In this document: in pieces, positions 51,715-61,377 of the stretch
How the letters are laid out: each line of letters opens with the position of its first letter
Position numbering within the stretch: position 1 is the first letter of the stretch
NCBI RefSeq assembly: GCF_900116445.1
Contig: NZ_FPBH01000023.1
Span: 105,267 to 169,266, forward strand
Direction: 5' to 3'
DNA: 64,000 nt
Origin: Paraburkholderia aspalathi
GTDB taxonomy: Bacteria; Pseudomonadota; Gammaproteobacteria; Burkholderiales; Burkholderiaceae
Program-made: the position numbers and the translations under genes
Notes under the pieces: generated by a model
Told to the model about the DNA's origin: nothing
Database searches by the model: none
Seen by the model: the letters and a program-made list of their open reading frames with translations, nothing else

Positions 51715-52622
51715 GAAGCAGCGCAAGCTTTTCTGCGTGGCAGGTTGATCGCAATACGACGTTGGGCATTGTGCTGCGCAGCCTGTTTGGCAAGCCGGCC
51801 GTTGCCGCCGCGACCTGTGTATGTCTGGCGCTCGTTGTAATCGCGCTGCTTGCGCCGTGGATCGCGCCGCAGAATCCCTATGATCTCGCCGCGCTCAATA
51901 TCGTCGATGGCCGCCTTCCACCCGGCGCGCGTGGTGTGAACGGTCATCTGTACCTGCTCGGCAGCGATGCGCTCGGGCGCGACATGTTCGCCGCGATGAT
52001 GTACGGGCTGCGCATCAGTCTTGGTGTGGGCCTGCTGAGCGGCGTCTTCGCGATGACGCTCGGCACGACGCTCGGCCTCGTCGCCGCGTACTTCGGCCGT
52101 TACGTCGATACGCTCATCATGCGCGCCGTCGATTTGATGCTCGGCTTTCCGACGATTCTCGTCGCGCTGATGATGCTCGCGATTCTCGGCCAGGGCGTCG
52201 ACAAGGTGATCCTCGCGCTGGTAGTCGTGCAGTGGGCCTATTTTGCCCGCACCGTGCGAGCAGTCGCCGCCGTTGAACGCCGTAAGGAGTATATGGAGGC
52301 CGCGCTGTGCCTCGGCTTGAGCCACCGGCGCGCGTTGTTCAGCCAGTTGCTGCCGAACTGCCTTCCGCCCGTCATCGTGATTGCCCTCGTACAGATTGCC
52401 GCCGCCATTTCAGCCGAAGCAACTTTGAGCTTTCTCGGTATCGGCCTGCCGGTCACGCAGCCCTCGCTGGGTCTGCTGATCGCGAACGGCTATCAGCAAT
52501 TGATCGCGGGCTTTTACTGGATCAGTGTTTTTCCCGGCCTGTTGCTGCTCGTGCTCGTGTTCAGCATGAATATAGTCGGCGACAGTCTGCGCGAAGCATT
52601 GAACCCGCGTCTGCAGAAATAG
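51711..52622 (+). CDS. Oligopeptide ABC transporter permease (DppC type)
   Basis: A 303-residue permease with the DppC features: LLGSDALGRDMFAAMMYGLR, FPTILVALMMLAILGQGV, VAAVERRKEYMEAALCLGLS and ISAEATLSFLGIGLPVTQPS. It pairs with the DppB-type permease and is translationally coupled to it. Confidence 0.92.
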   Translation: MRSSASFSAWQVDRNTTLGIVLRSLFGKPAVAAATCVCLALVVIALLAPWIAPQNPYDLAALNIVDGRLPPGARGVNGHLYLLGSDALGRDMFAAMMYGLRISLGVGLLSGVFAMTLGTTLGLVAAYFGRYVDTLIMRAVDLMLGFPTILVALMMLAILGQGVDKVILALVVVQWAYFARTVRAVAAVERRKEYMEAALCLGLSHRRALFSQLLPNCLPPVIVIALVQIAAAISAEATLSFLGIGLPVTQPSLGLLIANGYQQLIAGFYWISVFPGLLLLVLVFSMNIVGDSLREALNPRLQK

Positions 52623-52630
52623 GATTCCGC

Positions 52631-53608
52631 ATGTCCACCCCTACCTTGTCCGTGCAGAATCTGCGCACGCATTTCTTTACCGGTGCGGGCGTCGCGAAGG
52701 CAGTCGACGACGCGAGCTTCGACGTGGCGCCTGGCGAGATCGTTGGCCTCGTCGGTGAATCCGGGTCAGGCAAATCGATTACGGGCTTCTCCGTGCTCGG
52801 CTTGATCGACACGCCGGGACGCATCGTCGGCGGGCGCGTGCTGTTCAAAGGCGAAGACCTGACGATGCTCACGCCTGAAGCGCTGCGCCGGCTGCGTGGC
52901 AACCGCATCGCGATGATCTTTCAGGATCCGATGATGACGCTGAACCCGGTACTGCGTATCGACACACAGATGATCGAGGCGGTCCAGGCTCATGCGCGCG
53001 TATCGAAGCACGCGGCGCGGCAACGGGCGCGCGACGCCCTCGCGTCGGTCGGCATTCCGTCGCCGGACGAACGCTTGCGTGCCTATCCGCACCAGTTATC
53101 TGGCGGCATGCGGCAGCGTGTGGCGATTGCGATCGCGCTGCTGCATGACCCGGAACTGATCATCGCCGACGAACCGACCACCGCGCTCGACGTCACGATC
53201 CAGGCGCAGATTCTCGCGGAAATGCAGAAGCTGTGCGCCCGCTCGAATACGTCGATGGTGTGGGTCAGTCACGATCTCGCGGTGGTGGCGGGGCTGGCGG
53301 ACCGCATTTGCGTGATGTACGCCGGCCGGGTCGTTGAAACAGGCAGTGTCGACGAGATTCTCGAACGACCGCGCCACCCCTACACGATCGGGCTGATCGA
53401 CTCCGTGCCCGAAAAGGCCCGACGCGGCGAACCGCTCAAACAGATTCCGGGTATCGCGCCGAGCGCACTCAAGCTGCCGGTGGGCTGCGCGTTCGCACCA
53501 CGCTGCGCGTACGCCACCTCGTTGTGCCGGAGTGCCGAACCCCCCGTCACTGGTGACGGTACGCATCTGTACCGTTGCTTCCACCCACGTTCCGGAGCGC
53601 CAGCATGA
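52631..53608 (+). CDS. Oligopeptide ABC transporter ATPase (DppD type)
   Basis: A 325-residue ATPase: Walker A GESGSGKSITGFSVLGL, signature LSGGMRQRVAIAIALLH, Walker B LIIADEPTTALDVT, C-terminal oligopeptide-transport region (GCAFAPRCAYATSLCRSAEP). The ATG at 52631 follows the permease stop by 8 nt. Confidence 0.92.
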   Translation: MSTPTLSVQNLRTHFFTGAGVAKAVDDASFDVAPGEIVGLVGESGSGKSITGFSVLGLIDTPGRIVGGRVLFKGEDLTMLTPEALRRLRGNRIAMIFQDPMMTLNPVLRIDTQMIEAVQAHARVSKHAARQRARDALASVGIPSPDERLRAYPHQLSGGMRQRVAIAIALLHDPELIIADEPTTALDVTIQAQILAEMQKLCARSNTSMVWVSHDLAVVAGLADRICVMYAGRVVETGSVDEILERPRHPYTIGLIDSVPEKARRGEPLKQIPGIAPSALKLPVGCAFAPRCAYATSLCRSAEPPVTGDGTHLYRCFHPRSGAPA

Positions 53609-54633
53609 ACGCACCCCATGTCATGGCGCCGCTGGTCGAAGTCGATCACGTGTCGCGCCGCTTCGTTCGCCGCCTGAACTACGCCGAGCGGATCGCCGGC
53701 TGGCTCGGCGCGCGCGCAGAAGAACAGATCGTGCATGCAGTGGACGATGTCAGCCTGACCGTTCATCGCGGCGAAGTGGTCGGCCTTGTCGGCGAGTCCG
53801 GCTGTGGGAAGTCGACGCTCGGCCGGATGCTGGCCGGGATCGTGGCGCCGTCGAGCGGCTCGATCCGCACCATCGAGAAGACCGCTGAGCCATCGCCGGG
53901 CAGTGAACACGGTGCACAGCGCACGCCGCGCCACCGGCTTGCCACCCAGATGATCTTCCAGGACCCGCTGTCGTCGCTGAATCCTCGCAAACGGGTGCGC
54001 GACATCATTGGCGAGGCACCGCTCGTGCACGGAATCGTGGAGCGCAAACAACTGGATGCCTATGTCGTCGACGTGATGGAGCGCGTTGGCCTGAACCCTG
54101 ATTTCCGCACACGCTTTCCACATCAGTTTTCCGGCGGCCAGCGTCAGCGCGTCGGCATTGGACGCGCGCTGGCGGTCAAGCCGGATTTCCTGATCTGCGA
54201 CGAATCGATTGCGGCGCTCGACGTATCGATCCAGGCGCAGATCATCAATCTCTTCATGCAACTGCGCCGCGATCTCGGTCTCACCTATCTGTTCATCAGT
54301 CACGATCTCGGCGTGGTCGAACACATCAGCGATCGCGTCGCCATCATGTATCTGGGCCGTATTGTCGAAACCGCGCCGACCGTCGAGTTGTTTGCCAATC
54401 CGCAGCATCCTTACACGATTGCGCTCCTTGCGCAGGTGCCGCGCCTGTCGAACCGCAAACGGCAGTTCGAATCGATTCAAGGCGAAATTCCGTCGCCGCT
54501 CGCGCCCCCTGACGGCTGTCATTTCCATCCGCGCTGTCCCCACGCAACGCAACGTTGCCGCACCGAGCGCCCCCTGTTGCATCCAAGCGGCCTCGCTCAT
54601 CAAGTCGCGTGTCATCTGGTGGAGGTGCAATGA
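53605..54633 (+). CDS. Oligopeptide ABC transporter ATPase (DppF type)
   Basis: A 342-residue ATPase: Walker A GESGCGKSTLGRMLAG, signature FSGGQRQRVGIGRALAV, Walker B FLICDESIAALDVS, and RCPHATQRCRTERPLL. The start at 53605 overlaps the previous stop by 4 nt (ATGA). The Walker B acid pair reads DE as required. Confidence 0.92.
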   Translation: MNAPHVMAPLVEVDHVSRRFVRRLNYAERIAGWLGARAEEQIVHAVDDVSLTVHRGEVVGLVGESGCGKSTLGRMLAGIVAPSSGSIRTIEKTAEPSPGSEHGAQRTPRHRLATQMIFQDPLSSLNPRKRVRDIIGEAPLVHGIVERKQLDAYVVDVMERVGLNPDFRTRFPHQFSGGQRQRVGIGRALAVKPDFLICDESIAALDVSIQAQIINLFMQLRRDLGLTYLFISHDLGVVEHISDRVAIMYLGRIVETAPTVELFANPQHPYTIALLAQVPRLSNRKRQFESIQGEIPSPLAPPDGCHFHPRCPHATQRCRTERPLLHPSGLAHQVACHLVEVQ

Positions 54634-56267
54634 CGGCGGTGATTTCATCCATGCGCCGACGTGGCCTCAAACGCGGCCTCAAACGCGCCCTCAAACGCAC
54701 GGCGGCACTCGCGCTCGCGTGCGGGTTGAGCTTTGCCGGCGTGACCACCAGCGCGCAGGCGCGCTCGCTGACGATGGCGCTCGCCTCCGAGCCGCAATCA
54801 CTCGATCCGCTGTTCTCGCGGACGCAGAACAATATGCAGACCGCCGAAAACATGTTCGAGCGGCTGATCGAACAGGACGACAATCTGCAGGTCCGGCCAG
54901 GTCTTGCGGTGTCGTGGCGTGCAGTCGATCCGCTGACATGGGAATTCCGTTTGCGCCCGAACGTGCGCTTCTCGGACAACTCGCCGATGACCGCCGCCGA
55001 CGTCGCGTATTCGTTGCGCCGCGCGCGGTCCGTGCCGAACAGCCCCGCGCCATATTCGGGCGCGGTTGCGAACATCGAGCGCATCGAGGTCGTCGACCCG
55101 CTCACGCTCCGCATTGTGACGAAGACGCCGTCACCCGCCTTCGTCGAACAGATCGGGCTCGTTTATATCGTCTCGCAGCAGGCGACGGCGGGGCACGCGA
55201 GCAACGACTACCGTCTGCCCGCCGTCGCGGTCGGCACCGGTCCGTATCGTCTTGCGCGCTGGATTCCGGGCGACCGTCTTGAGCTCGTGCGCAACGAGCA
55301 TTACTGGGGCAAGCGGCCTATTTTCGACACGTGCACCATCCGCTTCGTGTCAAACGATGCCGCACGGCTGTCGGCGTTGCTCTCCGGCTCAGTTGATCTG
55401 ATCGACAACGTACCGCCTGTCACGATCGGCCGCCTGCGCCGCGAACCTAACGTGACGCTGTTTTCCGGTCCGTCCGCACGGCTCATCTATCTCGCGCTCG
55501 ATTCGTCGCGCGACGCTTCGCCATTTGTCGCGGCTGCCGACGGCTCGACGATCGCGCGCAATCCGCTGCGCGACGTGCGCGTGCGCGAAGCCATCTCGAA
55601 GATGATCGACCGCGATGCGATTACCCAGTATCTGCTCAACGGTGCCGGACTACCGGCTGCGCAAATCGTGCCGCCGGGCATGGGCGGTTATGACCCACAG
55701 CTTCAACCGGACCGGTACGACCCCGTCGGCGCGCGACGCCTGCTTACTGCCGCTGGGTATCCAGACGGTTTCCGGCTGACGATCCATTCGTCGAACGACC
55801 GCTTCGCCAGCGACGGCGATCTCGGTCAGGCGCTCGGCCAGATGCTGGCGCGCGGCGGCATTGCCGTGAACGACGTCGTCACGCAGCCCTACAACGTGTA
55901 TGCAGGCGCGGCCGCACGGCGCAGCTACAGCGCATTCATCTTCAGTTTCGGCAATACGACGAGCGATTCCGCAATTGCGCTGACCAACGTGCTCGAAAGC
56001 TATTCACGCGAGAGCGGCACGGGCGCCTTCAACCGCACGCGCTACTCGAACCCGACGCTCGACCGGCTGTTGCGCGAAGCCGCGGCAAGCTTCGATCCGG
56101 CGCGCCGCAACGAGTTGCTTCAACAGGCGGCGCGTGCGGGATTCGGCGACTACGGCATCGTGCCGCTCTATTTCCCGGTGGACTATTGGGCGACACGCAA
56201 GGGCGTGATCTTCCATCCGAACAAATCTGAACGCACCTCGCTGCTCTTCATCGAGACTCAACCATGA
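54630..56267 (+). CDS. Oligopeptide ABC transporter substrate-binding protein
   Basis: A 545-residue family-5 periplasmic binding protein: signal peptide with a repetitive basic n-region (LKRGLKRALKRTAALALACG then AQA), LASEPQSLDPLFSRTQNN, GNVGTGPYRLARWIPGD-like GTGPYRLARWIPGDRLELV, and the C-terminal PLYFPVDYWATRKGVIF. The start overlaps the ATPase stop by 4 nt. The n-region is encoded by three 12-nt tandem repeats. Confidence 0.9.
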   Translation: MTAVISSMRRRGLKRGLKRALKRTAALALACGLSFAGVTTSAQARSLTMALASEPQSLDPLFSRTQNNMQTAENMFERLIEQDDNLQVRPGLAVSWRAVDPLTWEFRLRPNVRFSDNSPMTAADVAYSLRRARSVPNSPAPYSGAVANIERIEVVDPLTLRIVTKTPSPAFVEQIGLVYIVSQQATAGHASNDYRLPAVAVGTGPYRLARWIPGDRLELVRNEHYWGKRPIFDTCTIRFVSNDAARLSALLSGSVDLIDNVPPVTIGRLRREPNVTLFSGPSARLIYLALDSSRDASPFVAAADGSTIARNPLRDVRVREAISKMIDRDAITQYLLNGAGLPAAQIVPPGMGGYDPQLQPDRYDPVGARRLLTAAGYPDGFRLTIHSSNDRFASDGDLGQALGQMLARGGIAVNDVVTQPYNVYAGAAARRSYSAFIFSFGNTTSDSAIALTNVLESYSRESGTGAFNRTRYSNPTLDRLLREAAASFDPARRNELLQQAARAGFGDYGIVPLYFPVDYWATRKGVIFHPNKSERTSLLFIETQP

Positions 56268-58192
56268 CTGATGCTTTTTCCCGTAGCGGAGCGCTTGCCG
56301 CCGATTCGACGTTCAACCCGCTTTGTGACGCGATGGTGCCAATGCGTGATGGCGTACGCCTCGCTACCGATGTCTACTTCCCCGCTGGTTACCGCGCCGG
56401 CATAGACGCGCCGCTGCCTGCGATTCTCGAACGCACACCGTATGGCAAATCCGATATCTCGCGCTCGGAAATCCATCACGGCGAGCCGCCTGCGAATCGC
56501 GCCGACGTGGCCCGCTATTTCGCCGCGCGCGGCTACGCGGTCGTGCTGCAGGACTGCCGCGGGCGCTACAACTCCGAGGGCACGTTCACAAAATACGTCG
56601 CCGAAGGGCCGGACGGCTTCGACACGATCGAATGGATCACGCAACAGCCGTGGTCAAACGGCAAGGTCGGCACGATGGGACTGTCGTACGCGGCCCACAC
56701 GCAGCTTGCGGCAGCCTGCCTGAATCCGCCGGGGCTCGCGTGCATGGTGCTCGACTCGGGTGGCTTCGCTAACGGGTATCGCTGCGGCATCCGCCAGGGT
56801 GGCGCCTTCGAACTTAAGCAGGCAACGTGGGCGTTCAACCGCGCGAAAAACAGTGCCACGGCCGCTGAGAATCCGCTCGTCGCGGCGGCGCTGGACGCGA
56901 GCGATCTGCGCCAATGGTTTGCACGGATGCCGTGGCGGCCCGGTCATTCGCCGCTCGCGACAGTGCCGGAATACGAGAGCTATCTGTTCGAGCAATGGAC
57001 GCGTGACGTATTCGACGACTACTGGAAACAGCCCGGCATCTATGCCGAGGGCTACTACGACACCATGACGCGTGTGCCCACGGTGCTGATGTCGAGCTGG
57101 TACGACGCGTACGTGCGCAGCACGCTGGATAACTTCGCCGCGCTCTCCGGCACGCCGGGTGCTCCTGCGTATCTGATCATGGGTCCGTGGCTGCATGGCG
57201 ACCGCAACCTGTCATATAGCGGCGACGTTGAATTCGGACCGGACGCGGTGATCGAAGGCCAGATTGCGAAAGACTGGCTGGCGTTCCGCGCCGACTGGTT
57301 CGACCGCTGGCTGAAACCGCAAGAGGTGTCGCATGAATCCGCCGATGCCGTCGCGCGCATCTTCGTGATGGGCGGCGGTAGCGGGGCGCGTAACCAACAG
57401 GGCCGCATGGAGCACGGCGGACGCTGGGTTAGTTCATCGCAATGGCCGCTGCCCGGTACGCGCTTCACGCCGTTTTACCTGAGCGCGAACGGCTCGCTTT
57501 CAGTCTCGGACGACGCATTGCATAGGGAGCCCGCTGCAACCGCGTATGCGTTCGATCCGTCGAATCCGGTGCCGACGATCGGCGGCGCGCTGACCTCGGG
57601 CGCGCCGGTTTTCGAGGGCGGCGCGTTCGACCAGCGCGAAGACCCGTGCTTCTTCGGCACGCGGTACGCGGGCATGCCGCTCTCGGCTCGCTCCGACGTT
57701 CTCGTGTTCCAGACGGAGGCGCTCGAAGAGGACGTCGCCGTGGTCGGACCTATTGTCGTGAAGCTCTGGATTTCGTCCGACGCGCCCGATACCGATTTCA
57801 CCGCGAAGCTGATCGACGTCTATCCGCCCAATGCAGATTATCCGCATGGCTACGCGATGAACCTGACTGACGGCATTTTTCGTTGCCGCTTTCACGAATC
57901 GTGGACCGAGCCGCACATGCTCGAAAAGGGACGCGTCTACGCGATCGAAATCGAACCGTTCGCCACGGCGAATCTGTTCAGACGCGGCCATCGCATCCGT
58001 CTCGATGTTTCAAGCAGCAACTTCCCGCACTTCGATGTCAATCCGAATAGCGGCGAGGCGCCCGCGCTGGCGCGCACGCCACGCGTCGCGGTGAACCATG
58101 TGCATTTCGGCGCCGGTCAGGCGTCCCATGTCGTGCTGCCGCTTGTCCCGGCGGCTTCGCTCGAAGCAATGCCGCCGAATCCCGGCGGATAA
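56264..58192 (+). CDS. CocE/NonD-type hydrolase
   Basis: A 642-residue serine hydrolase of the CocE/NonD (X-Pro dipeptidyl-peptidase-like) group: PMRDGVRLATDVYFP, ERTPYGKSDISR, QDCRGRYNSEGTF, nucleophile Ser141 in TMGLSYAAHTQLAA, and a C-terminal jelly-roll (TDFTAKLIDVYPPN, GHRIRLDVSSSNFPHFDVN). No signal peptide is present, so it acts in the cytoplasm. As the last gene of the peptide-uptake operon (4-nt overlap) it likely hydrolyses an imported peptide-like or acylated compound. Confidence 0.88.
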   Translation: MTDAFSRSGALAADSTFNPLCDAMVPMRDGVRLATDVYFPAGYRAGIDAPLPAILERTPYGKSDISRSEIHHGEPPANRADVARYFAARGYAVVLQDCRGRYNSEGTFTKYVAEGPDGFDTIEWITQQPWSNGKVGTMGLSYAAHTQLAAACLNPPGLACMVLDSGGFANGYRCGIRQGGAFELKQATWAFNRAKNSATAAENPLVAAALDASDLRQWFARMPWRPGHSPLATVPEYESYLFEQWTRDVFDDYWKQPGIYAEGYYDTMTRVPTVLMSSWYDAYVRSTLDNFAALSGTPGAPAYLIMGPWLHGDRNLSYSGDVEFGPDAVIEGQIAKDWLAFRADWFDRWLKPQEVSHESADAVARIFVMGGGSGARNQQGRMEHGGRWVSSSQWPLPGTRFTPFYLSANGSLSVSDDALHREPAATAYAFDPSNPVPTIGGALTSGAPVFEGGAFDQREDPCFFGTRYAGMPLSARSDVLVFQTEALEEDVAVVGPIVVKLWISSDAPDTDFTAKLIDVYPPNADYPHGYAMNLTDGIFRCRFHESWTEPHMLEKGRVYAIEIEPFATANLFRRGHRIRLDVSSSNFPHFDVNPNSGEAPALARTPRVAVNHVHFGAGQASHVVLPLVPAASLEAMPPNPGG

Positions 58193-58198
58193 CTGCAA

Positions 58199-58290
58199 CG
58201 CTAGCTAGAAGAAGCTAGCGGCACTTCCGCATCACTCCATTGCCGGTCATTGAGGCGTCGCGTTCAGCGCGACGTCCGGGGCCCCTTTTT
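58199..58290. terminator. Candidate terminator region after the oligopeptide operon
   Basis: Two hairpins occur: CGCTAGC...GCTAGCG (58199-58220) directly after the hydrolase stop, and CGTCGCG-TTCAG-CGCGACG (58256-58274), followed by GGGGCCCC and TTTTT. A rho-independent terminator before the porin gene is plausible. Confidence 0.45.
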
Positions 58291-58400
58291 GCCCGAATTT
58301 TTTGCGAACGCCCCGACGCGACCCGAAACAGCACGACAGCTTTCCGTTCGTTGCACGCCGATTTTCAACAGCAAGTCCCACTCCAAGAGGAAAAAGCACC

Positions 58401-59501
58401 ATGCGCAAACAGACACTTCCAGCGACGCTGCTCGCCATCGGCGGCATCGGCCTATCGGCTGGCGCGGCACACGCACAGTCGAGCGTCACGCTGTACGGCA
58501 TCGTCGACGCTGGTTTCACCTACACCAGCAATCAGGGCGGCAAGTCGAATTATCAGGCGACGTCTGGCAACGAACAGGGCTCGCGCTGGGGTCTGCTCGG
58601 CAGCGAAGACCTCGGCGGCGGCAATCACGCAGTATTCCGCCTCGAGAACGGCTTCAATGTGATGAATGGCACGGCCAGCGCGAACGGTCGTATCTTCGGA
58701 CGCCAGGCATGGGTCGGTTTGTCGAGCGATCGCTACGGCACGTTGACATTCGGCCGTCAGTACAACGCTTCGCAGGATTCGCTGGAGCCGCTGCAAGTCG
58801 CCACCGATACCGTTCAGTACGGCACGCATCCATTCGATGTCGACGATATCAACAACACGTTTCGCACTGACAACTCGATCAAATACGTGACGCCGACTTT
58901 CTACGGTCTGCAGATCAACACGATGTATGCGCTGTCGGGCAATGCGGGCAATTTCGCTACGAACCGTTCATACAGCGTTGGCGCGACCTACGCGAATGGT
59001 CCATGGCATCTGGGTGCGGCCTACGTGATGCTGGATCATCCGGCCACCGACACAACCGGCGCGATTCCATCCGATAACTACTTCACGTTTCTCAAGGGCA
59101 TCAGCAAGCAGCGCATTTACGGCGCGGGCGGACTGTACGACATCGGCAATGCAAGTGTCGGGTTGATGTACACGAACACGCGTTTCGAGTTGACACCCGC
59201 GAGCCAGTACCAGACCTATCAGAACGCTGAAGCGAGCTTGCGCTACCGCATCACACCCACCGTGCATGCGGCGCTCGGCGAGACCTATACCAATGTTTCG
59301 ACGAACGGGAAGGTGGACTCGTGGCACTACTGGCAGACGACCGCAGGGCTTCAATACTTCCTCTCCAAATCGACTGACGTCTACATCGATTTGCTGTATC
59401 AGCGCGCCACGAACGCAGCGGCGCAGATCGAGGGGGCATCCGGGCCGTCGAGTAGCCACACGCAATTTATTGCCGTCACGGGTATCCGTCACAAGTTCTG
59501 A
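58401..59501 (+). CDS. Outer-membrane porin (Gram-negative trimeric type)
   Basis: A 366-residue porin: signal peptide ending AAHAQ, then SSVTLYGIVDAGFTYTSNQG, SRWGLLGSEDLGGGNHAVFR LENGF, FGRQAWVGLSSDRYGTLTFG RQYN, and a C-terminal Phe (GIRHKF) needed for BAM recognition. It is a typical Burkholderia OpcP/OmpC-like general porin. The ATG at 58401 is used; adjacency to the oligopeptide operon may indicate related uptake. Confidence 0.92.
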   Translation: MRKQTLPATLLAIGGIGLSAGAAHAQSSVTLYGIVDAGFTYTSNQGGKSNYQATSGNEQGSRWGLLGSEDLGGGNHAVFRLENGFNVMNGTASANGRIFGRQAWVGLSSDRYGTLTFGRQYNASQDSLEPLQVATDTVQYGTHPFDVDDINNTFRTDNSIKYVTPTFYGLQINTMYALSGNAGNFATNRSYSVGATYANGPWHLGAAYVMLDHPATDTTGAIPSDNYFTFLKGISKQRIYGAGGLYDIGNASVGLMYTNTRFELTPASQYQTYQNAEASLRYRITPTVHAALGETYTNVSTNGKVDSWHYWQTTAGLQYFLSKSTDVYIDLLYQRATNAAAQIEGASGPSSSHTQFIAVTGIRHKF

Positions 59502-59898
59502 TCATTCTCGGAATTTTGTTCATGAGAATTCAAGTTTAGCGGAAGGATGTCCTGCGGTCGGCGGGTGGGGGCATCGCTTTAGGAAGCATATCCAGCCGGC
59601 GTCCGGGTATATTTTCAGGGTGCATTCATGCCCGGGACAACCGTCCGGGCCGCCGGCCTCGGGTCTGCGGTCTTGCGTGGCCACAAGCTGCCATCTGGTG
59701 TCTCGCTGCCTTCACAGGAAGACAGCATCGCAGGCGTATTCCGGTGTTACCCGCGCTGGAAGACGCGCTCGCCGGGCATGGTGCATTTTCTTAACCGAAT
59801 GCTTGTCGGCACCAACGTCCGTACGGGTTCCTTGAACGATCTTCGCATGCTGCTGCGGCGTCGGGCAACGCTGGCGAATCAACAACTTCTCCTGCGCT
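59502..59898. other. Intergenic region without assigned gene
   Basis: About 400 bases. A plus-strand frame (59628-59996) exists, but it overlaps the well-supported minus-strand gene at 59899 and has no recognisable family. A short GAATTTTGTTCATGAGAATTC stretch near 59515 is weakly symmetric. Nothing else could be assigned. Confidence 0.35.
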
Positions 59899-60270
59899 TC
59901 ACCTTGTCTTGGTCGGCGCTTTGGTCGCGCTTTGTACGGCGACATTGCGATACACGTCGCGACAGAATTGCATGCCGCCTTCATGCGCGCCATTGACGGC
60001 GGTCGCTATATGTACGGCGCTCACAACGGGTTCAGGCATCGGCGGATTGATGAGGGCGGCGTCGACCGCAAGTGGATCGGTAGGCGAGGCTCGCATGATG
60101 CCGATGCCCTTGATCGTGACGGCGAGACAGGGGTCCGGCACGAGCGGACCATGCGTGGCGGCGACGTTGAAATTGATGTTCAGCGTCCAGAAGCCCTCAT
60201 GAATGTTCTGATGAATGATCACCGCCTTCACCACGTCCTGGTGTGACAGCGTGTATTCGTCGTGTGCCAT
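59899..60270 (-). CDS. Conserved hypothetical protein
   Basis: A 123-residue protein: MAHDEYTLSHQDVVKAVIIH QNIHEGFWTLNINF, then DPCLAVTIKGIGIMRA, VDAALINPP. The pattern HxDVVKAxIIHxxIHEGxWxL is one I recall in other Burkholderia hypothetical proteins. The AAGGAGGG ribosome-binding site 5 nt upstream of the ATG strongly supports translation. No function is known. Confidence 0.7.
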   Translation of the reverse strand: MAHDEYTLSHQDVVKAVIIHQNIHEGFWTLNINFNVAATHGPLVPDPCLAVTIKGIGIMRASPTDPLAVDAALINPPMPEPVVSAVHIATAVNGAHEGGMQFCRDVYRNVAVQSATKAPTKTR

Positions 60271-60519
60271 CGGTCCCTCCTTGCTCGTACGCAGTTTGTG
60301 CGTACGTGTGCAGATATGGCATTTTGCGCGGGCTAATAGGCCTAGTTTTACGCACAGTTTTTGTACAGCGCAAGTGAAAAGGCAGATGCGCCGACGCGTG
60401 ACTTTGCGCTGACGGAAGGAGGGGATACCGAGGGTTCGAGGATCTTGGGGCGCGCGGCCGCCGGGGTAGGCAGGGCCGCGCGGAATGACCTTCAGGTGAA
60501 CAGCGTCTGCTGCATGGGG

Positions 60520-60594
60520 TTAGTGGAAAATGAGGTACAGGATAACCAGTACGATCAACGGGACGCCAAGAAGCCAGCCAAGAAGGTAAGGCAT
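60520..60594 (-). CDS. Tiny hydrophobic protein (24 residues)
   Basis: MPYLLGWLLGVPLIVLVILY LIFH, a single membrane helix, preceded by AAAGGAGATC at the right distance from the ATG at 60594. Small GWLLGVP-type proteins of this kind occur in many proteobacteria and are usually missed by annotation. Function unknown. Confidence 0.65.
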   Translation of the reverse strand: MPYLLGWLLGVPLIVLVILYLIFH

Positions 60595-60886
60595 GATGTG
60601 ATCTCCTTTCGTATCAACGTTTGAATACGATGGTGACTCAGCATCCGGCGTGCCCGACCTGCTATTCGGATGCCGTCGTCGTCCGGCCGGATGCCCAGCA
60701 CTCCAAACTGTTCGATTCAAAAGATGAATGCGCTAACGTCTGAGCGTTATCGGTAAAGCTAGCGTGACAACGCGAACGTGTATCAACAATCGACATAAGA
60801 ATGCCGCCGGATATCCATGCAGTTTGCTGCATCGATATCCGGCGGCTGGACTGGTTTGAGCTGGTGATCTGATTACCTCAATTCGG

Positions 60887-61042
60887 CTATATCACGCCGG
60901 CGACGAGCAGCACGATCACGACGATCAACACGATGCCAATGCCACCGGTCGGCGCGTAACCCCATGAACGGCTATGCGGCCACGTCGGAAACGCACCGAT
61001 GAGGATAAGGATCAGCACAATCAGAAGAATAGTTCCCAACAT
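60887..61042 (-). CDS. DUF3309 family small membrane protein
   Basis: A 51-residue protein read directly from the minus strand: MLGTILLIVLILILIGAFPT WPHSRSWGYAPTGGIGIVLIV, the DUF3309 pattern (two short membrane helices around PTWPHSRxWGY). GGAGG precedes the start. Its role is unknown, possibly stress-induced. Confidence 0.8.
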   Translation of the reverse strand: MLGTILLIVLILILIGAFPTWPHSRSWGYAPTGGIGIVLIVVIVLLVAGVI

Positions 61043-61104
61043 ATTAATAACCTCCGCTTAGGTTCACAGGACCCGCCTGTCAGGACAGCCATGGAGCACG
61101 CGGT

Positions 61105-61269
61105 TTAGGCGAGCTTGCGAAAAGGCCGTATCGATGTCTTGGGGTCCAGCAAGCCATGTGCCCAAAGCAGAAGTTCTGCCGCGAATTGTTTGAAACGATC
61201 GTTGCTTACTCGCGTCCGTATTGACGCGTGCTGATCTGATGAATCAATCGTCGAAGCGATTCGGTTCAT
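61105..61269 (-). CDS. Hypothetical small protein, doubtful
   Basis: A 54-residue frame (MNRIASTIDSSDQHASIRTR ..., WAHGLLDPKTSIRPFRKLA). Composition is protein-like but no ribosome-binding site or family is visible. It could be a chance frame. Confidence 0.25.
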   Translation of the reverse strand: MNRIASTIDSSDQHASIRTRVSNDRFKQFAAELLLWAHGLLDPKTSIRPFRKLA

Positions 61270-61377
61270 ATCTATAGCGCTGCTTGCGCTGCACAAAAAC
61301 TTCTCTCCACTCTCCTTTCTTCAGATATTTACCGCGCCTCGTGATGTCCCACGGACGTCCCCCGATCGATCGAGACC

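Noticed and set aside
53380..54648. 422-codon minus-strand frame antisense to the DppF ATPase
   Set aside because: Mirror of the ATPase codons; no family.
59628..59996. Plus-strand 122-codon frame
   Set aside because: Overlaps the gene at 59899 that has an AAGGAGGG site; no family recognised.
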